Below are positions 1-6,965 of a DNA stretch of 8,939 nt, piece after piece. Under the pieces are notes generated by a model. The model was given only the letters and a program-made list of their open reading frames with translations, was not told where the DNA came from and made no database searches. The stretch is from Desulfobacteraceae bacterium. Its GTDB lineage: Bacteria > Desulfobacterota > DSM-4660 > Desulfatiglandales > B25-G16. The position numbers were made by a program, and so were the translations under genes. Numbering within the stretch: position 1 is the first letter of the stretch; each line of letters opens with the position of its first letter. The stretch lies in assembly GCA_028572035.1 (NCBI GenBank), contig JAPVWE010000040.1:1-8939 (forward strand), read 5' to 3'.

Positions 1-1
1 A

Positions 2-1408
2 TGTCCGGCTCACATCAGCATCCAGGGATTTATTGGAATGATTACAGAGGGAAGATACAAGGAAGGCCTGAGATTAATCAAAGAGACAATGCCTTTTCCA
101 TGCATTTGCGGCCGTATATGTCACCATCCGTGTGAAATGAAGTGCAATAGGGGTAAAGTAGATGAACCGTTGGCAATCGAGTACCTCAAGCGTTTTTTAG
201 CTGACAGGGGCTTGTCAGAGGACACTGGTTATGTGCCCGAAACAGAAGAAAAGAAAGAAGAAAAAGTTGCGGTTATAGGGGCAGGTCCTGCCGGTTTAAG
301 CACAGCATATTTCCTTGCTATTAAGGGATATCCTGTGACGGTCTTCGAAAAGCTGCCGGTGGCTGGTGGCATGATGGCCGTTGGTATTCCGTCATATCGT
401 CTTCCCCGCGATATTCTCGGGGAGGAAATAAAGACTATTGTTGATATGGGCGTTGAAATCAAGACCGGCGTTACTTTCGGAGAAGATATCACAATAGAAA
501 GCCTTAAAAAAGATGGATACAAGGCATTTTTCATTGCTGTAGGTCTTCATGTAAGCCGTGGTTTGAATGTAGAAGGGGAAAATCTCGATGGAATAATTCA
601 TGGCATAAATTTTCTAAGAGACGTTTCTCTTAAAGGCAATGTAACCATCGGTGAAAGAACGATAGTAATCGGCGGCGGCAATGTGGCCATAGATGTAGCT
701 CTTACTGCCCTTAGAAGCGGAGCCAAAGAAGTTGAGATGGTCTGTCTTGAGTCACGTGAAGAAATGCCGGCCTGGGAACATGAAATAAATGATGCTCTGG
801 ACGAAGGAATAAAAATAAATAATAGTTGGGGACCAAAACGTTTTATCGAAGAAAACGGACATGTTAAGAGCATTGAATTTAAACGATGTGCTGCGGTTTT
901 TGATGCGGATGGCCGTTTCAATCCTCAATATGATGAATCTGAATTAATGACGCTGGAAGCAGATACAGTGCTGTTATCTATAGGGCAGGCCTGTGATATG
1001 TCTTTTGCTGAAGGTGTACCTGATCTTGATGTTTCTCCAAGAGGCCCCTCAGTTAAGGATCCCATTACTCTTGAAACAAATATCCCGGGACTTTTTGTGG
1101 GAGGTGATGCTTCTTATGGACCACGTTCAGTGGTAGAGGCAGTAGCTTCCGGAAAAGAGGCAGCCATATCTATTGATCGCTATCTTAAAGGGGAGGACAT
1201 TGGTGCAGATCGTCCTTTGGAATGGAAAGGTATTGAACTTGAACCACAAAATGTAGAACATTTAGACAGACAACAAATGCAGCGGCTTTCTATTGCTCAG
1301 CGAAAGAACAGTTTTGAAGAGATCGATTTAGGTTTCAGTGAGCAGCAGGCCAGACTAGAGGCTGGACGGTGTCTTAAGATATGTGGAACTCAGAGTAAAG
1401 GAAGGTAA
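2..1408 (+). CDS. GltD/NfnB-like NAD(P)H-dependent FAD, iron-sulfur oxidoreductase (5' partial)
   Basis: The reading frame is open from base 2, before the first ATG at 38. The residues encoded ahead of that ATG (CPAHISIQGFIG) are the conserved GltD-family N-terminal segment, so the gene starts upstream of the window. Counting the first visible codon as 1, cysteines at 34, 36, 40, 44 and 48 (FPCICGRICHHPCEMKC) form the family's [4Fe-4S] ligand region. An FAD dinucleotide fold has GAGPAG at 93-98. A second, NAD(P)-type fold has GGGNVA at 224-229. The C-terminal FAD motif (GLFVGGDASYGPRS) follows around 365-378. The tail keeps the family pattern RCLK-CG near the end, with one extra residue between the usual Cys pair. 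Relatives are the glutamate synthase small subunit, NfnB and similar NAD(P)H electron-input subunits. No glutamate synthase large subunit is visible. The gene ends 8 bases before metV in an apparent operon with mvhD and metF, so I infer that it exchanges electrons between NAD(P)H and that complex. Family assignment is firm; the partner is inferred. Confidence 0.9.
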   Translation, partial: CPAHISIQGFIGMITEGRYKEGLRLIKETMPFPCICGRICHHPCEMKCNRGKVDEPLAIEYLKRFLADRGLSEDTGYVPETEEKKEEKVAVIGAGPAGLSTAYFLAIKGYPVTVFEKLPVAGGMMAVGIPSYRLPRDILGEEIKTIVDMGVEIKTGVTFGEDITIESLKKDGYKAFFIAVGLHVSRGLNVEGENLDGIIHGINFLRDVSLKGNVTIGERTIVIGGGNVAIDVALTALRSGAKEVEMVCLESREEMPAWEHEINDALDEGIKINNSWGPKRFIEENGHVKSIEFKRCAAVFDADGRFNPQYDESELMTLEADTVLLSIGQACDMSFAEGVPDLDVSPRGPSVKDPITLETNIPGLFVGGDASYGPRSVVEAVASGKEAAISIDRYLKGEDIGADRPLEWKGIELEPQNVEHLDRQQMQRLSIAQRKNSFEEIDLGFSEQQARLEAGRCLKICGTQSKGR

Positions 1409-1416
1409 GAAATCTT

Positions 1417-2085
1417 ATGATTGTAGGACAACAGAAAGACTTTGAAGAAATCAAAAAAATGATCAGTAGTTATAACCGTATCCTGGTGTTAGGTTGTCAG
1501 ACCTGCGTTGCTGTTTCTTTTGCCGGTGGTATGCGCGAAGTGGAAATTCTGGCATCGATGATTCGTATGGATAGAAAAATGGCCGGTCAGGATATTGAAA
1601 TCATAGAGGATGCAACATTGAGGCAATGCGATTTTGAGTTTATAGATTCGGTTGAGAACCTGGTCGATGATTGTGATGTAGTTCTTTCTCTTGCATGCGG
1701 TGTGGGGGTGCAGGCATTGGCGGAAAGATATCCGGACAAGGTAATATTGCCAGGTCTTAATACTAGCTTTATGGGCTTAACCGAAAAAATGGGTGTCTGG
1801 TCGGAACGTTGTGCAGGATGTGGAAATTGTATCCTGGACAAGACAGGAGGATTATGTCCCATTGCCAGGTGCTCTAAGGGATTGTTGAATGGCCCATGTG
1901 GTGGTTCTATGGACGGCAAGTGTGAAATTAGTTCTGATGTTGATTGTGTCTGGCAGTTAATAATCGATCGTTTGAGGGCTCTAAATCAACTGGAAAAGTT
2001 GGAAGAAATATTTCCTATTAAAGACTGGGATGTCAGCGGGCATGGGGGGACGCGGAAGATTATAAGAGAGGATCTTACCGCTTAA
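1417..2085 (+). CDS. metV: MetV, iron-sulfur/zinc partner subunit of methylene-tetrahydrofolate reductase
   Basis: This 222-residue protein matches the MetV family, also called the methylene-THF reductase C-terminal domain. MetV pairs with a short MetF in acetogens and many anaerobes. The protein is cysteine-rich: C27 and C30 in an N-terminal GCQTC motif, C71, C86, C94, then a dense block C132, C135, C138, C147, C152, C161, C169 and C177. The block carries the family signature CAGCGNCILDKTGG, then CPIARCSKGLLNGPCGG. These residues can bind an iron-sulfur cluster and zinc, and the subunit is thought to relay electrons to the FAD of MetF. The C-terminus (FPIKDW, then SGHGGTRKI) is the segment that recurs as a remnant near 8557. 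The start ATG has an AGGAAGG ribosome site at 1399-1405, inside the end of the preceding gene. The stop lies 3 bases before hdrA, so translation is probably coupled. metF follows three genes later. Confidence 0.9.
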   Translation: MIVGQQKDFEEIKKMISSYNRILVLGCQTCVAVSFAGGMREVEILASMIRMDRKMAGQDIEIIEDATLRQCDFEFIDSVENLVDDCDVVLSLACGVGVQALAERYPDKVILPGLNTSFMGLTEKMGVWSERCAGCGNCILDKTGGLCPIARCSKGLLNGPCGGSMDGKCEISSDVDCVWQLIIDRLRALNQLEKLEEIFPIKDWDVSGHGGTRKIIREDLTA

Positions 2086-2088
2086 AAA

Positions 2089-4692
2089 ATGTTTTCTAAA
2101 GTCGGATCAGTATTAGTAATTGGAGGTGGTATTGCCGGGATACAGGCATGTCTTGACTTGGCTGATTCGGGTTATTTTGTTTACTTGATTGAGAAGTCGG
2201 CGTTTATTGGCGGCAAGACAGCTCAACTTGATAAGACATATCCTGTCAATGACTGCCCTTTTTGTATTAGATCTGACATGCATATGGAGTGTATTTCACA
2301 TACAAATATAGAGATTTTAACTTTATCCGAAGTTAAAGATATTAAAGGTAGTTCAGGAGATTTTGAGGCAACAATAATTCAGCACCCGAGATATGTTGAT
2401 ATCGATAAATGTACTAACTGTGGTTTGTGTGCTGAAAAATGTCCCGAGGAGGTTAATAGCGAATTTAACGAGGATTTAGGGAAAAGAAAAGCAGTCTATA
2501 TAGATTATCCGGAGGCTTTACCCAGCAGCTTTGTGATTGACAGAAAAAACTGCCTGCATTTTACAGAAGAGGGATGCAATGTTTGCAAGGAAGCTTGCAT
2601 AGAAAAAGCCATAGATTTTGATCAAAAAGAACAGAATATTTCTCTTAATGTCGGGTCAATTATCTTTGCTGCGGGTTTTGATTCTATAATTCCTCCATAT
2701 TATGATTACGATAAACTTCCCAACGTCATTACCAGCATGGAATTTGAAAGAATTAATAGCCTCAATGGTCCTTATGACAGTCATTTGGTTAGACCTTCTG
2801 ATAAAAAGGAACCATCAAATATTGCATGGCTTCAGTGTATAGGGTCGCGAGATATTTATCATAACTACTGTTCATCTGTTTGTTGTATGTATGCGATTAA
2901 ACAGGCGACTCTTGCCAGGCAAAGCAACAAAATGTTAAATGCCACTATTTTTTTTATGGATATGAGGGTATGCGGGAAGGATCATGAGAGATATTATAAT
3001 CGTGCGAAAGATGAAGATAATATTCGCTTTGTTAGATCAAAGGTCCACAATGTCTTCCCTGTTCCAGGTACCGATGACCTTTTAATTCGCTATGCCGATG
3101 AACATGGAAATATCTATGAAGAAATATACAATATGGTAGTTCTTTCTCTTGGTTTAGAACCTTCTCATGATGCTGTTAAGTTGGCTCGTGATCTGGGTAT
3201 TAGTCTTGACAAAAATAATTTTGTTGAAACCAGCAGTTTTACACCGGTTAATACATCAATTCCCGGCATTTATGTATGCGGTGCCTTTAATGCTCCAAAA
3301 GATATTTCTGAATCCATAGCTGAGGCTAGTGCAGCCGCCTGTGCTTCATCACTGAACACAGTATCCAAAGCGGCATTACATGAGCCTTTGGAAGACACCG
3401 GGCAAAAGCCGGTGCCGGCAGGGCTTACCATTGGTGGCGGTGTAACCGGCATGGTAAGTAGCCTGTGTTTGGCCGATCAGGGATATAAAGCATATCTTGT
3501 AGAAAAAACCGATAAACTGGGAGGACATGCTCTTAAACTGAGAAAGACTTTTAAGGGTGAAGATGTAAAGTCATATGTTAAAGAACTTATAGATAAAGTA
3601 GAAAATCACCCCCTGATTGATGTTTGTCTTAATTCCGAGGTTAAACATACGAATGGATATGCAGGTAATTTCAGTACCAGGATAGCAATCTCAACTTCAG
3701 CTGAAACTAGAGAAATTAATCACGGGGCTACTATTATATCAACAGGGGCAGATTTTCTTAGAACCAATGAGTACCTTTATGGAAAGAATCCCCGTGTGTT
3801 AAACTGGTTCCATACAGATAAAATATTATCTGAAGAACCCAATACAATCGAAAAGGCAAATACCTGGGTCTTCATACTCTGTGTAGGCTCAAGGGAACCA
3901 GAAAGGCCATATTGCAGTAAAATTTGCTGTTCCAATGCACTTCGAAATGCTTTGGAGCTCAAAAAACTGAATCCAGACATGGAAATATATGTTCTTTACA
4001 GGGATATGAGAACATACGGCTTAATAGAAGATTTATACACAGAAGCCCGTGATAAAGGGATAATATTTATCAGGTATAAACTCGACAGCAAGCCAGAGGT
4101 TGAACAAGAGCAAGATGGCGAGTTAATGGTCCGGGTTCAAGATAATTTGCTTGGAGAAGATTTAATTATTCAACCAGACTTTGTTACTTTGCAGACAGCT
4201 ATTATTCCGAGGAATAATGAGAATCTGGCGAAGCTTTTTAATGTACCTGTTGATCAAGATGGTTTTTTAAAAGAAGCTCACAAAAAATTCAAACCCGTTG
4301 AATTTACCGCAAAAGGTATCTATTTGGCCGGGCTTGTTCATTACCCAAAGCCCATTGATGAGACCATTTCTCAGGCGCAGGCTGCTGCAGCTAAGGCGGT
4401 AACACTTCTTTCCAAGGAATGCATTTCAATTAATACAGAAGCAGCATCAATTGATCTGAAATTGTGTGTCGCATGCCTCACATGTGCCAGGATTTGTCCT
4501 GCCAGTGCGCTGATTATAAATGGTATGGGCAAGCCATATATTGAGCCGCAAAAATGCTTCGGGTGTGGTATTTGTGCTGTAGAGTGCCCTGTTAAGGCAA
4601 TTTCATTAGAACATTTCAAAAATGAGCCAATACTTGCTGAAAGCAAAGCCATATTGGTGGATGCTAGCTTAATGAGTGACAGAGTTTGTTAA
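2089..4692 (+). CDS. hdrA: Long HdrA-like flavin/iron-sulfur protein with two fused HdrA modules
   Basis: This 867-residue protein is a heterodisulfide-reductase subunit A homologue, a soluble FAD and [4Fe-4S] protein used as the electron-bifurcating or electron-distributing hub. Module 1 (about 1-430) has an FAD motif GGGIAG at 12-17, a Cys motif C56, C59, C68, and an inserted ferredoxin domain. That domain has C108, C111, C114, C118 and C155, C163, C166, C170. Module 1 ends with the HdrA-typical C250, C261, C265, C266. Module 2 (about 445-780) has a second dinucleotide fold, GGGVTG at 449-454, and repeats the last Cys motif with identical spacing: C598, C609, C613, C614. It lacks the inserted ferredoxin. 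A C-terminal 2x[4Fe-4S] ferredoxin has C793, C796, C799, C803 and C823, C826, C829, C833. Single-module HdrA proteins are about 650 residues. The residues between C59 and C68 differ from the usual S-P-K-L form. The ATG lies 3 bases after metV, with only a distant purine-rich ribosome site (AGAGAGGA, about 2064-2071). The N-terminus aligns with the second hdrA at 8716, which supports this start. Confidence 0.92.
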   Translation: MFSKVGSVLVIGGGIAGIQACLDLADSGYFVYLIEKSAFIGGKTAQLDKTYPVNDCPFCIRSDMHMECISHTNIEILTLSEVKDIKGSSGDFEATIIQHPRYVDIDKCTNCGLCAEKCPEEVNSEFNEDLGKRKAVYIDYPEALPSSFVIDRKNCLHFTEEGCNVCKEACIEKAIDFDQKEQNISLNVGSIIFAAGFDSIIPPYYDYDKLPNVITSMEFERINSLNGPYDSHLVRPSDKKEPSNIAWLQCIGSRDIYHNYCSSVCCMYAIKQATLARQSNKMLNATIFFMDMRVCGKDHERYYNRAKDEDNIRFVRSKVHNVFPVPGTDDLLIRYADEHGNIYEEIYNMVVLSLGLEPSHDAVKLARDLGISLDKNNFVETSSFTPVNTSIPGIYVCGAFNAPKDISESIAEASAAACASSLNTVSKAALHEPLEDTGQKPVPAGLTIGGGVTGMVSSLCLADQGYKAYLVEKTDKLGGHALKLRKTFKGEDVKSYVKELIDKVENHPLIDVCLNSEVKHTNGYAGNFSTRIAISTSAETREINHGATIISTGADFLRTNEYLYGKNPRVLNWFHTDKILSEEPNTIEKANTWVFILCVGSREPERPYCSKICCSNALRNALELKKLNPDMEIYVLYRDMRTYGLIEDLYTEARDKGIIFIRYKLDSKPEVEQEQDGELMVRVQDNLLGEDLIIQPDFVTLQTAIIPRNNENLAKLFNVPVDQDGFLKEAHKKFKPVEFTAKGIYLAGLVHYPKPIDETISQAQAAAAKAVTLLSKECISINTEAASIDLKLCVACLTCARICPASALIINGMGKPYIEPQKCFGCGICAVECPVKAISLEHFKNEPILAESKAILVDASLMSDRVC

Positions 4693-4719
4693 TAAAATAT
4701 TTTCATAGGAATATATCCA

Positions 4720-5148
4720 ATGGAAGGCAAATTTGAACCTTTGGTCCTTGCTTTTTGCTGTAATTACTGCCCCTCCTGTTCGGCTGACCTGGCAGGATCG
4801 GCAAAAATGCAGTACCCGTCTAACATAAGGATTATTAAGGTGCCTTGCATTGGAACAGTCGGGACAATACATATCCTTAAGGCTTTGGAAAACGGTGCAG
4901 ATGGTGTCTGTTTGATGGGATGCTTAGAAGGAAAATGCGAGTATTCTTCAGGGAATTACAGGGCCAGGAAACGGGTGCAATATGTTAAAAATCTTCTGGG
5001 CAAGCTATCTATAGAAAAAGAAAGGTTGGAGATATATAATATTTCAGCCGCTGAAGCCCGGAAGTTTTGTGAGATTGCCAGAGAAGTTACTGAAACGGTC
5101 AGAAGTTTGGGCCCAATACCATTGAAGATTGATAACTCTAAAATATAG
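4720..5148 (+). CDS. mvhD: MvhD-like iron-sulfur subunit (hydrogenase/heterodisulfide reductase delta subunit family)
   Basis: This 142-residue protein belongs to the MvhD/FlpD family, a small [2Fe-2S] protein. In methanogens it links an electron-donating enzyme to HdrA. Visible family features are the N-terminal FCCNYCPSCSADLAG motif (C13, C14, C17, C20), C43 in VPCIG, and the GADGVCLMGCLEGKCEYSSGN segment with C64, C68 and C73. The length is normal for a stand-alone MvhD. Its position directly after the HdrA homologue and before metF matches the HdrA-MvhD pairing in the Moorella methylene-THF reductase complex. Here it most likely docks on the long HdrA and passes electrons between it and another subunit, perhaps the GltD-like protein; that partner is my inference. 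The start ATG has AGGA at 4707-4710 with good spacing, and the gene lies 27 bases after hdrA. No hydrogenase large or small subunit is present in the window. Confidence 0.9.
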   Translation: MEGKFEPLVLAFCCNYCPSCSADLAGSAKMQYPSNIRIIKVPCIGTVGTIHILKALENGADGVCLMGCLEGKCEYSSGNYRARKRVQYVKNLLGKLSIEKERLEIYNISAAEARKFCEIAREVTETVRSLGPIPLKIDNSKI

Positions 5149-5162
5149 GAAGAGTGATTATT

Positions 5163-6080
5163 ATGAAATCGGGCAGTAATTTAGAAAAAATTTTATCCAG
5201 CGGGCAGTTTGCTGTTACTGCTGAATGTGGTCCTCCAAAGGGCACCTCTGCAAAGGTGATTCAGAGAAAGGGAGAACTTCTTAAATTCCATTGTGATGCC
5301 CTGAATGTAACTGACAACCAGACGGCAATCGTTCGAATGTCAAGCCTGAGTGGCTGTGTGTTTTTGAAACAGCTTAACGTAGAACCGGTAATGCAGATAG
5401 TCGTGCGGGATCGAAACCGTCTTGCTATTCAGAGCGATATCTTAGGGGCTGTTGCGCTGGGGATTCGAAACGTATTATGCCTTTCCGGTGATCATCAGAA
5501 GTTCGGAAACCATCCCACTGCCAAGGGCGTATATGATATTGATTCTATGCAACTTCTTCAGACATTAAAACATATGCGCGATGAAAAGAAATTTTTGTCT
5601 GGAGATGATATATCAGGAGAAGTGCCGCTTTTCCTTGGAGCTGCAGCCAATCCTTTTGCCGATCCTTTTGAGTTCCGAGTTATACGGCTTGCTAAGAAGA
5701 TCAAGGCTGGTGCGGATTTTATTCAGACTCAGGCTATATTTGATGTTCCAAAATTTGCCACATGGATGGAGATGGTCAGAGACCGAGGCTTGGATCGGAA
5801 AGTCCATATACTTGCTGGAGTAATACCTGTAAAGTCAGTTGGTATGGCCCGGTACATGAGGAATAATGTATCTGGATTAAGTGTGCCAAAGGAATTAGTT
5901 GATCGTATGGGAGATGCAAAAGATGTTAAGGAAGAAGGCGTAAAAATATGTTTGGAAATCATTGAGCAGTTGAAAGATATCGAGGGAGTCCATGGTGTTC
6001 ATATAATGGCTGTTGCGTGGGAAGATATTGTGCCTGCTATTGTGGAAAAGGCAGGACTTATGCCAAGACCAATAGTTTAA
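5163..6080 (+). CDS. metF: MetF, methylene-tetrahydrofolate reductase catalytic subunit
   Basis: The 305-residue FAD TIM-barrel enzyme interconverts 5,10-methylene-THF and 5-methyl-THF in the methyl branch of the Wood-Ljungdahl pathway. Seen in the sequence, numbered from this ATG: E21 in the TAECGPPKG segment at the position of the catalytic glutamate, R82-D83-R84 in QIVVRDRNR, D110 in LSGDH (the flavin-tuning Asp position), Q190 in FIQTQAIFD, and a GVIPVKS loop. This is the short form that pairs with MetV. An in-frame GTG at 5154 would add three residues, but it overlaps the ribosome site AGGAAGAG (5147-5154). The ATG at 5163 has proper spacing, so I prefer it. It is the last gene of the five-gene run, 14 bases after mvhD. 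A sulfate reducer oxidising acetate would run the enzyme backwards, and an acetogen forwards; the window does not say which. Confidence 0.93.
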   Translation: MKSGSNLEKILSSGQFAVTAECGPPKGTSAKVIQRKGELLKFHCDALNVTDNQTAIVRMSSLSGCVFLKQLNVEPVMQIVVRDRNRLAIQSDILGAVALGIRNVLCLSGDHQKFGNHPTAKGVYDIDSMQLLQTLKHMRDEKKFLSGDDISGEVPLFLGAAANPFADPFEFRVIRLAKKIKAGADFIQTQAIFDVPKFATWMEMVRDRGLDRKVHILAGVIPVKSVGMARYMRNNVSGLSVPKELVDRMGDAKDVKEEGVKICLEIIEQLKDIEGVHGVHIMAVAWEDIVPAIVEKAGLMPRPIV

Positions 6081-6098
6081 GTATGAGAATTTCCTATA

Positions 6099-6130
6099 CC
6101 CGTAACCCGTAACTCGTAACTCGTAACTCG
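6099..6130. repeat. Heptanucleotide tandem repeat, about 4.6 units
   Basis: Two copies of CCCGTAA are followed by two copies of CTCGTAA and a partial unit CTCG, an exact 7-base period with one C/T variation between unit types. It fills most of the gap between metF and the first response regulator and ends just before that gene's ribosome site. Heptamer arrays of this kind are known as variable intergenic sequence; no protein product is supported. It is too short and has no spacers, so it is not a CRISPR array. It may mark a rearrangement boundary, but that is inference. Confidence 0.85.
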
Positions 6131-6134
6131 AGAT

Positions 6135-6140
6135 GGAGGT
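6135..6140 (+). promoter_or_regulatory. Ribosome binding site of the first response regulator
   Basis: GGAGGT lies 5 bases before the ATG at 6146. It is the strongest Shine-Dalgarno match in the window and fixes that start. It directly follows the heptamer repeat, so the signalling cassette begins with its own good initiation site and does not rely on coupling to metF. Confidence 0.75.
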
Positions 6141-6145
6141 GTAAC

Positions 6146-6553
6146 ATGGGATCAGGTGCCAAAATTATGGTGGTAGATGATGACCCGGATATGAGAGAAA
6201 CCTTACAAATTATTCTCGAAGCTGTAGGACATACAGTTGTAACTGCTGCAGATGGTAAGGAATGCCTGGATAGATTAAAAGATGAAAGACCGGATCTACT
6301 TATTCTTGACCTCCTTATGCCGAAGATGGACGGATTTGCCGTTTGTAAAGAGCTCAAAGATCCAAGACGCGCAAAGTATGCGAAGATGCCTATCATTATT
6401 CTCACATCTGTTCGGGAAGATGCCAGTCAACGTCGCTATGAGCTGGAGACCGGAGTGAGGCTTGACGTGGATGATTATGTGGAAAAACCTATTGAGAGCA
6501 AGGTATTACAGGAGAGAGTCGCAAAGATATTGAAGAAGATAGAAAAGGAATAA
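6146..6553 (+). CDS. Stand-alone response-regulator receiver protein (CheY-like) 1
   Basis: The 135-residue protein is a single receiver domain without an output domain. All catalytic residues are visible: the acidic pair D11 and D12 (MVVDDDPDM), phospho-acceptor D55 (LLILDLLMPKMDG), T87 (IILTSV) and K114 (YVEKPIE). The protein should accept phosphate from a histidine kinase and act by protein contact or as a relay. From T87 to K114 there are 27 positions against 22 in CheY, so the beta4-alpha4 region is longer than usual; the neighbouring regulator shares this. The gene is 11 bases ahead of the second regulator and clearly in one transcription unit with it and the kinase. The kinase is the obvious phosphodonor. 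Its target is unknown; control of the neighbouring one-carbon genes is possible but not shown. Confidence 0.92.
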   Translation: MGSGAKIMVVDDDPDMRETLQIILEAVGHTVVTAADGKECLDRLKDERPDLLILDLLMPKMDGFAVCKELKDPRRAKYAKMPIIILTSVREDASQRRYELETGVRLDVDDYVEKPIESKVLQERVAKILKKIEKE

Positions 6554-6564
6554 AAGGTGCAGGC

Positions 6565-6957
6565 ATGGCAGGGCAAAAAATATTGATAGTAGATGATGAC
6601 CTCGATTTTTGCGAGGCGACAAAGCTTTTTCTGGAAAGCAAGGTTTACGAGGTAAGTCTCGCCCACGACGGCAAGGAAGGTCTTGAGAAAGTTCGGTCTG
6701 AAAAGACTGACCTGGTTATCTTGGATGTTATGATGCCGGAGATGAATGGTTATGATGTGTGTGTTATCATGAAGGCAGATCCGGCATTAAGCAGTATACC
6801 AGTCATCCTTCTAACGGCTGTGAGCCAAGAGATGTTCAGGACATCCTTTACAAAAGAGATGGGGCTCATGACGGAAGCTGACGATTATATTGCCAAGCCG
6901 GTTGAACCAGAGGATCTCGCAGAAGCAATTGAAGCGTTGCTTAAAAGAGAGGAGTAG
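6565..6957 (+). CDS. Stand-alone response-regulator receiver protein (CheY-like) 2
   Basis: The 130-residue protein is a second single receiver domain. It has acidic pair D10 and D11 (ILIVDDDLDF), phospho-acceptor D54 (VILDVMMPEMNGY), T84 (VILLTAV) and K111 (YIAKPVE), so it should be phosphorylatable. T84 to K111 again spans 27 positions, the same 5-residue-longer loop as in the preceding gene, which points to a common subfamily or a local duplication. There is no DNA-binding or enzymatic output domain. AAAGGTG right at the end of the previous gene serves as ribosome site, 5 bases before the ATG. The gene ends 8 bases before the kinase. It may act with the first regulator as an output pair or as a phosphate sink. 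Confidence 0.92.
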   Translation: MAGQKILIVDDDLDFCEATKLFLESKVYEVSLAHDGKEGLEKVRSEKTDLVILDVMMPEMNGYDVCVIMKADPALSSIPVILLTAVSQEMFRTSFTKEMGLMTEADDYIAKPVEPEDLAEAIEALLKREE

Positions 6958-6965
6958 AAAACCAT

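Noticed and set aside
38..40. ATG at 38 as the true start of the first gene
   Set aside because: The codons before it, from base 2, encode conserved GltD-family sequence, so this Met is internal and the gene is cut by the window edge.
4720..5148. Hydrogenase locus suggested by the MvhD-like gene
   Set aside because: MvhD-family proteins often occur without hydrogenases, and no NiFe hydrogenase large or small subunit is present.
5154..5162. GTG at 5154 as the start of metF
   Set aside because: The GTG overlaps the ribosome site. ATG at 5163 has correct spacing and gives the usual MetF N-terminus.
5581..5823. 80-codon + strand frame inside metF
   Set aside because: It lies wholly inside metF in another frame, and metF shows all family motifs across this stretch.
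6099..6130. CRISPR array or coding repeat
   Set aside because: The 7-base units are adjacent with no spacers, and the - strand frame through them has no protein support.
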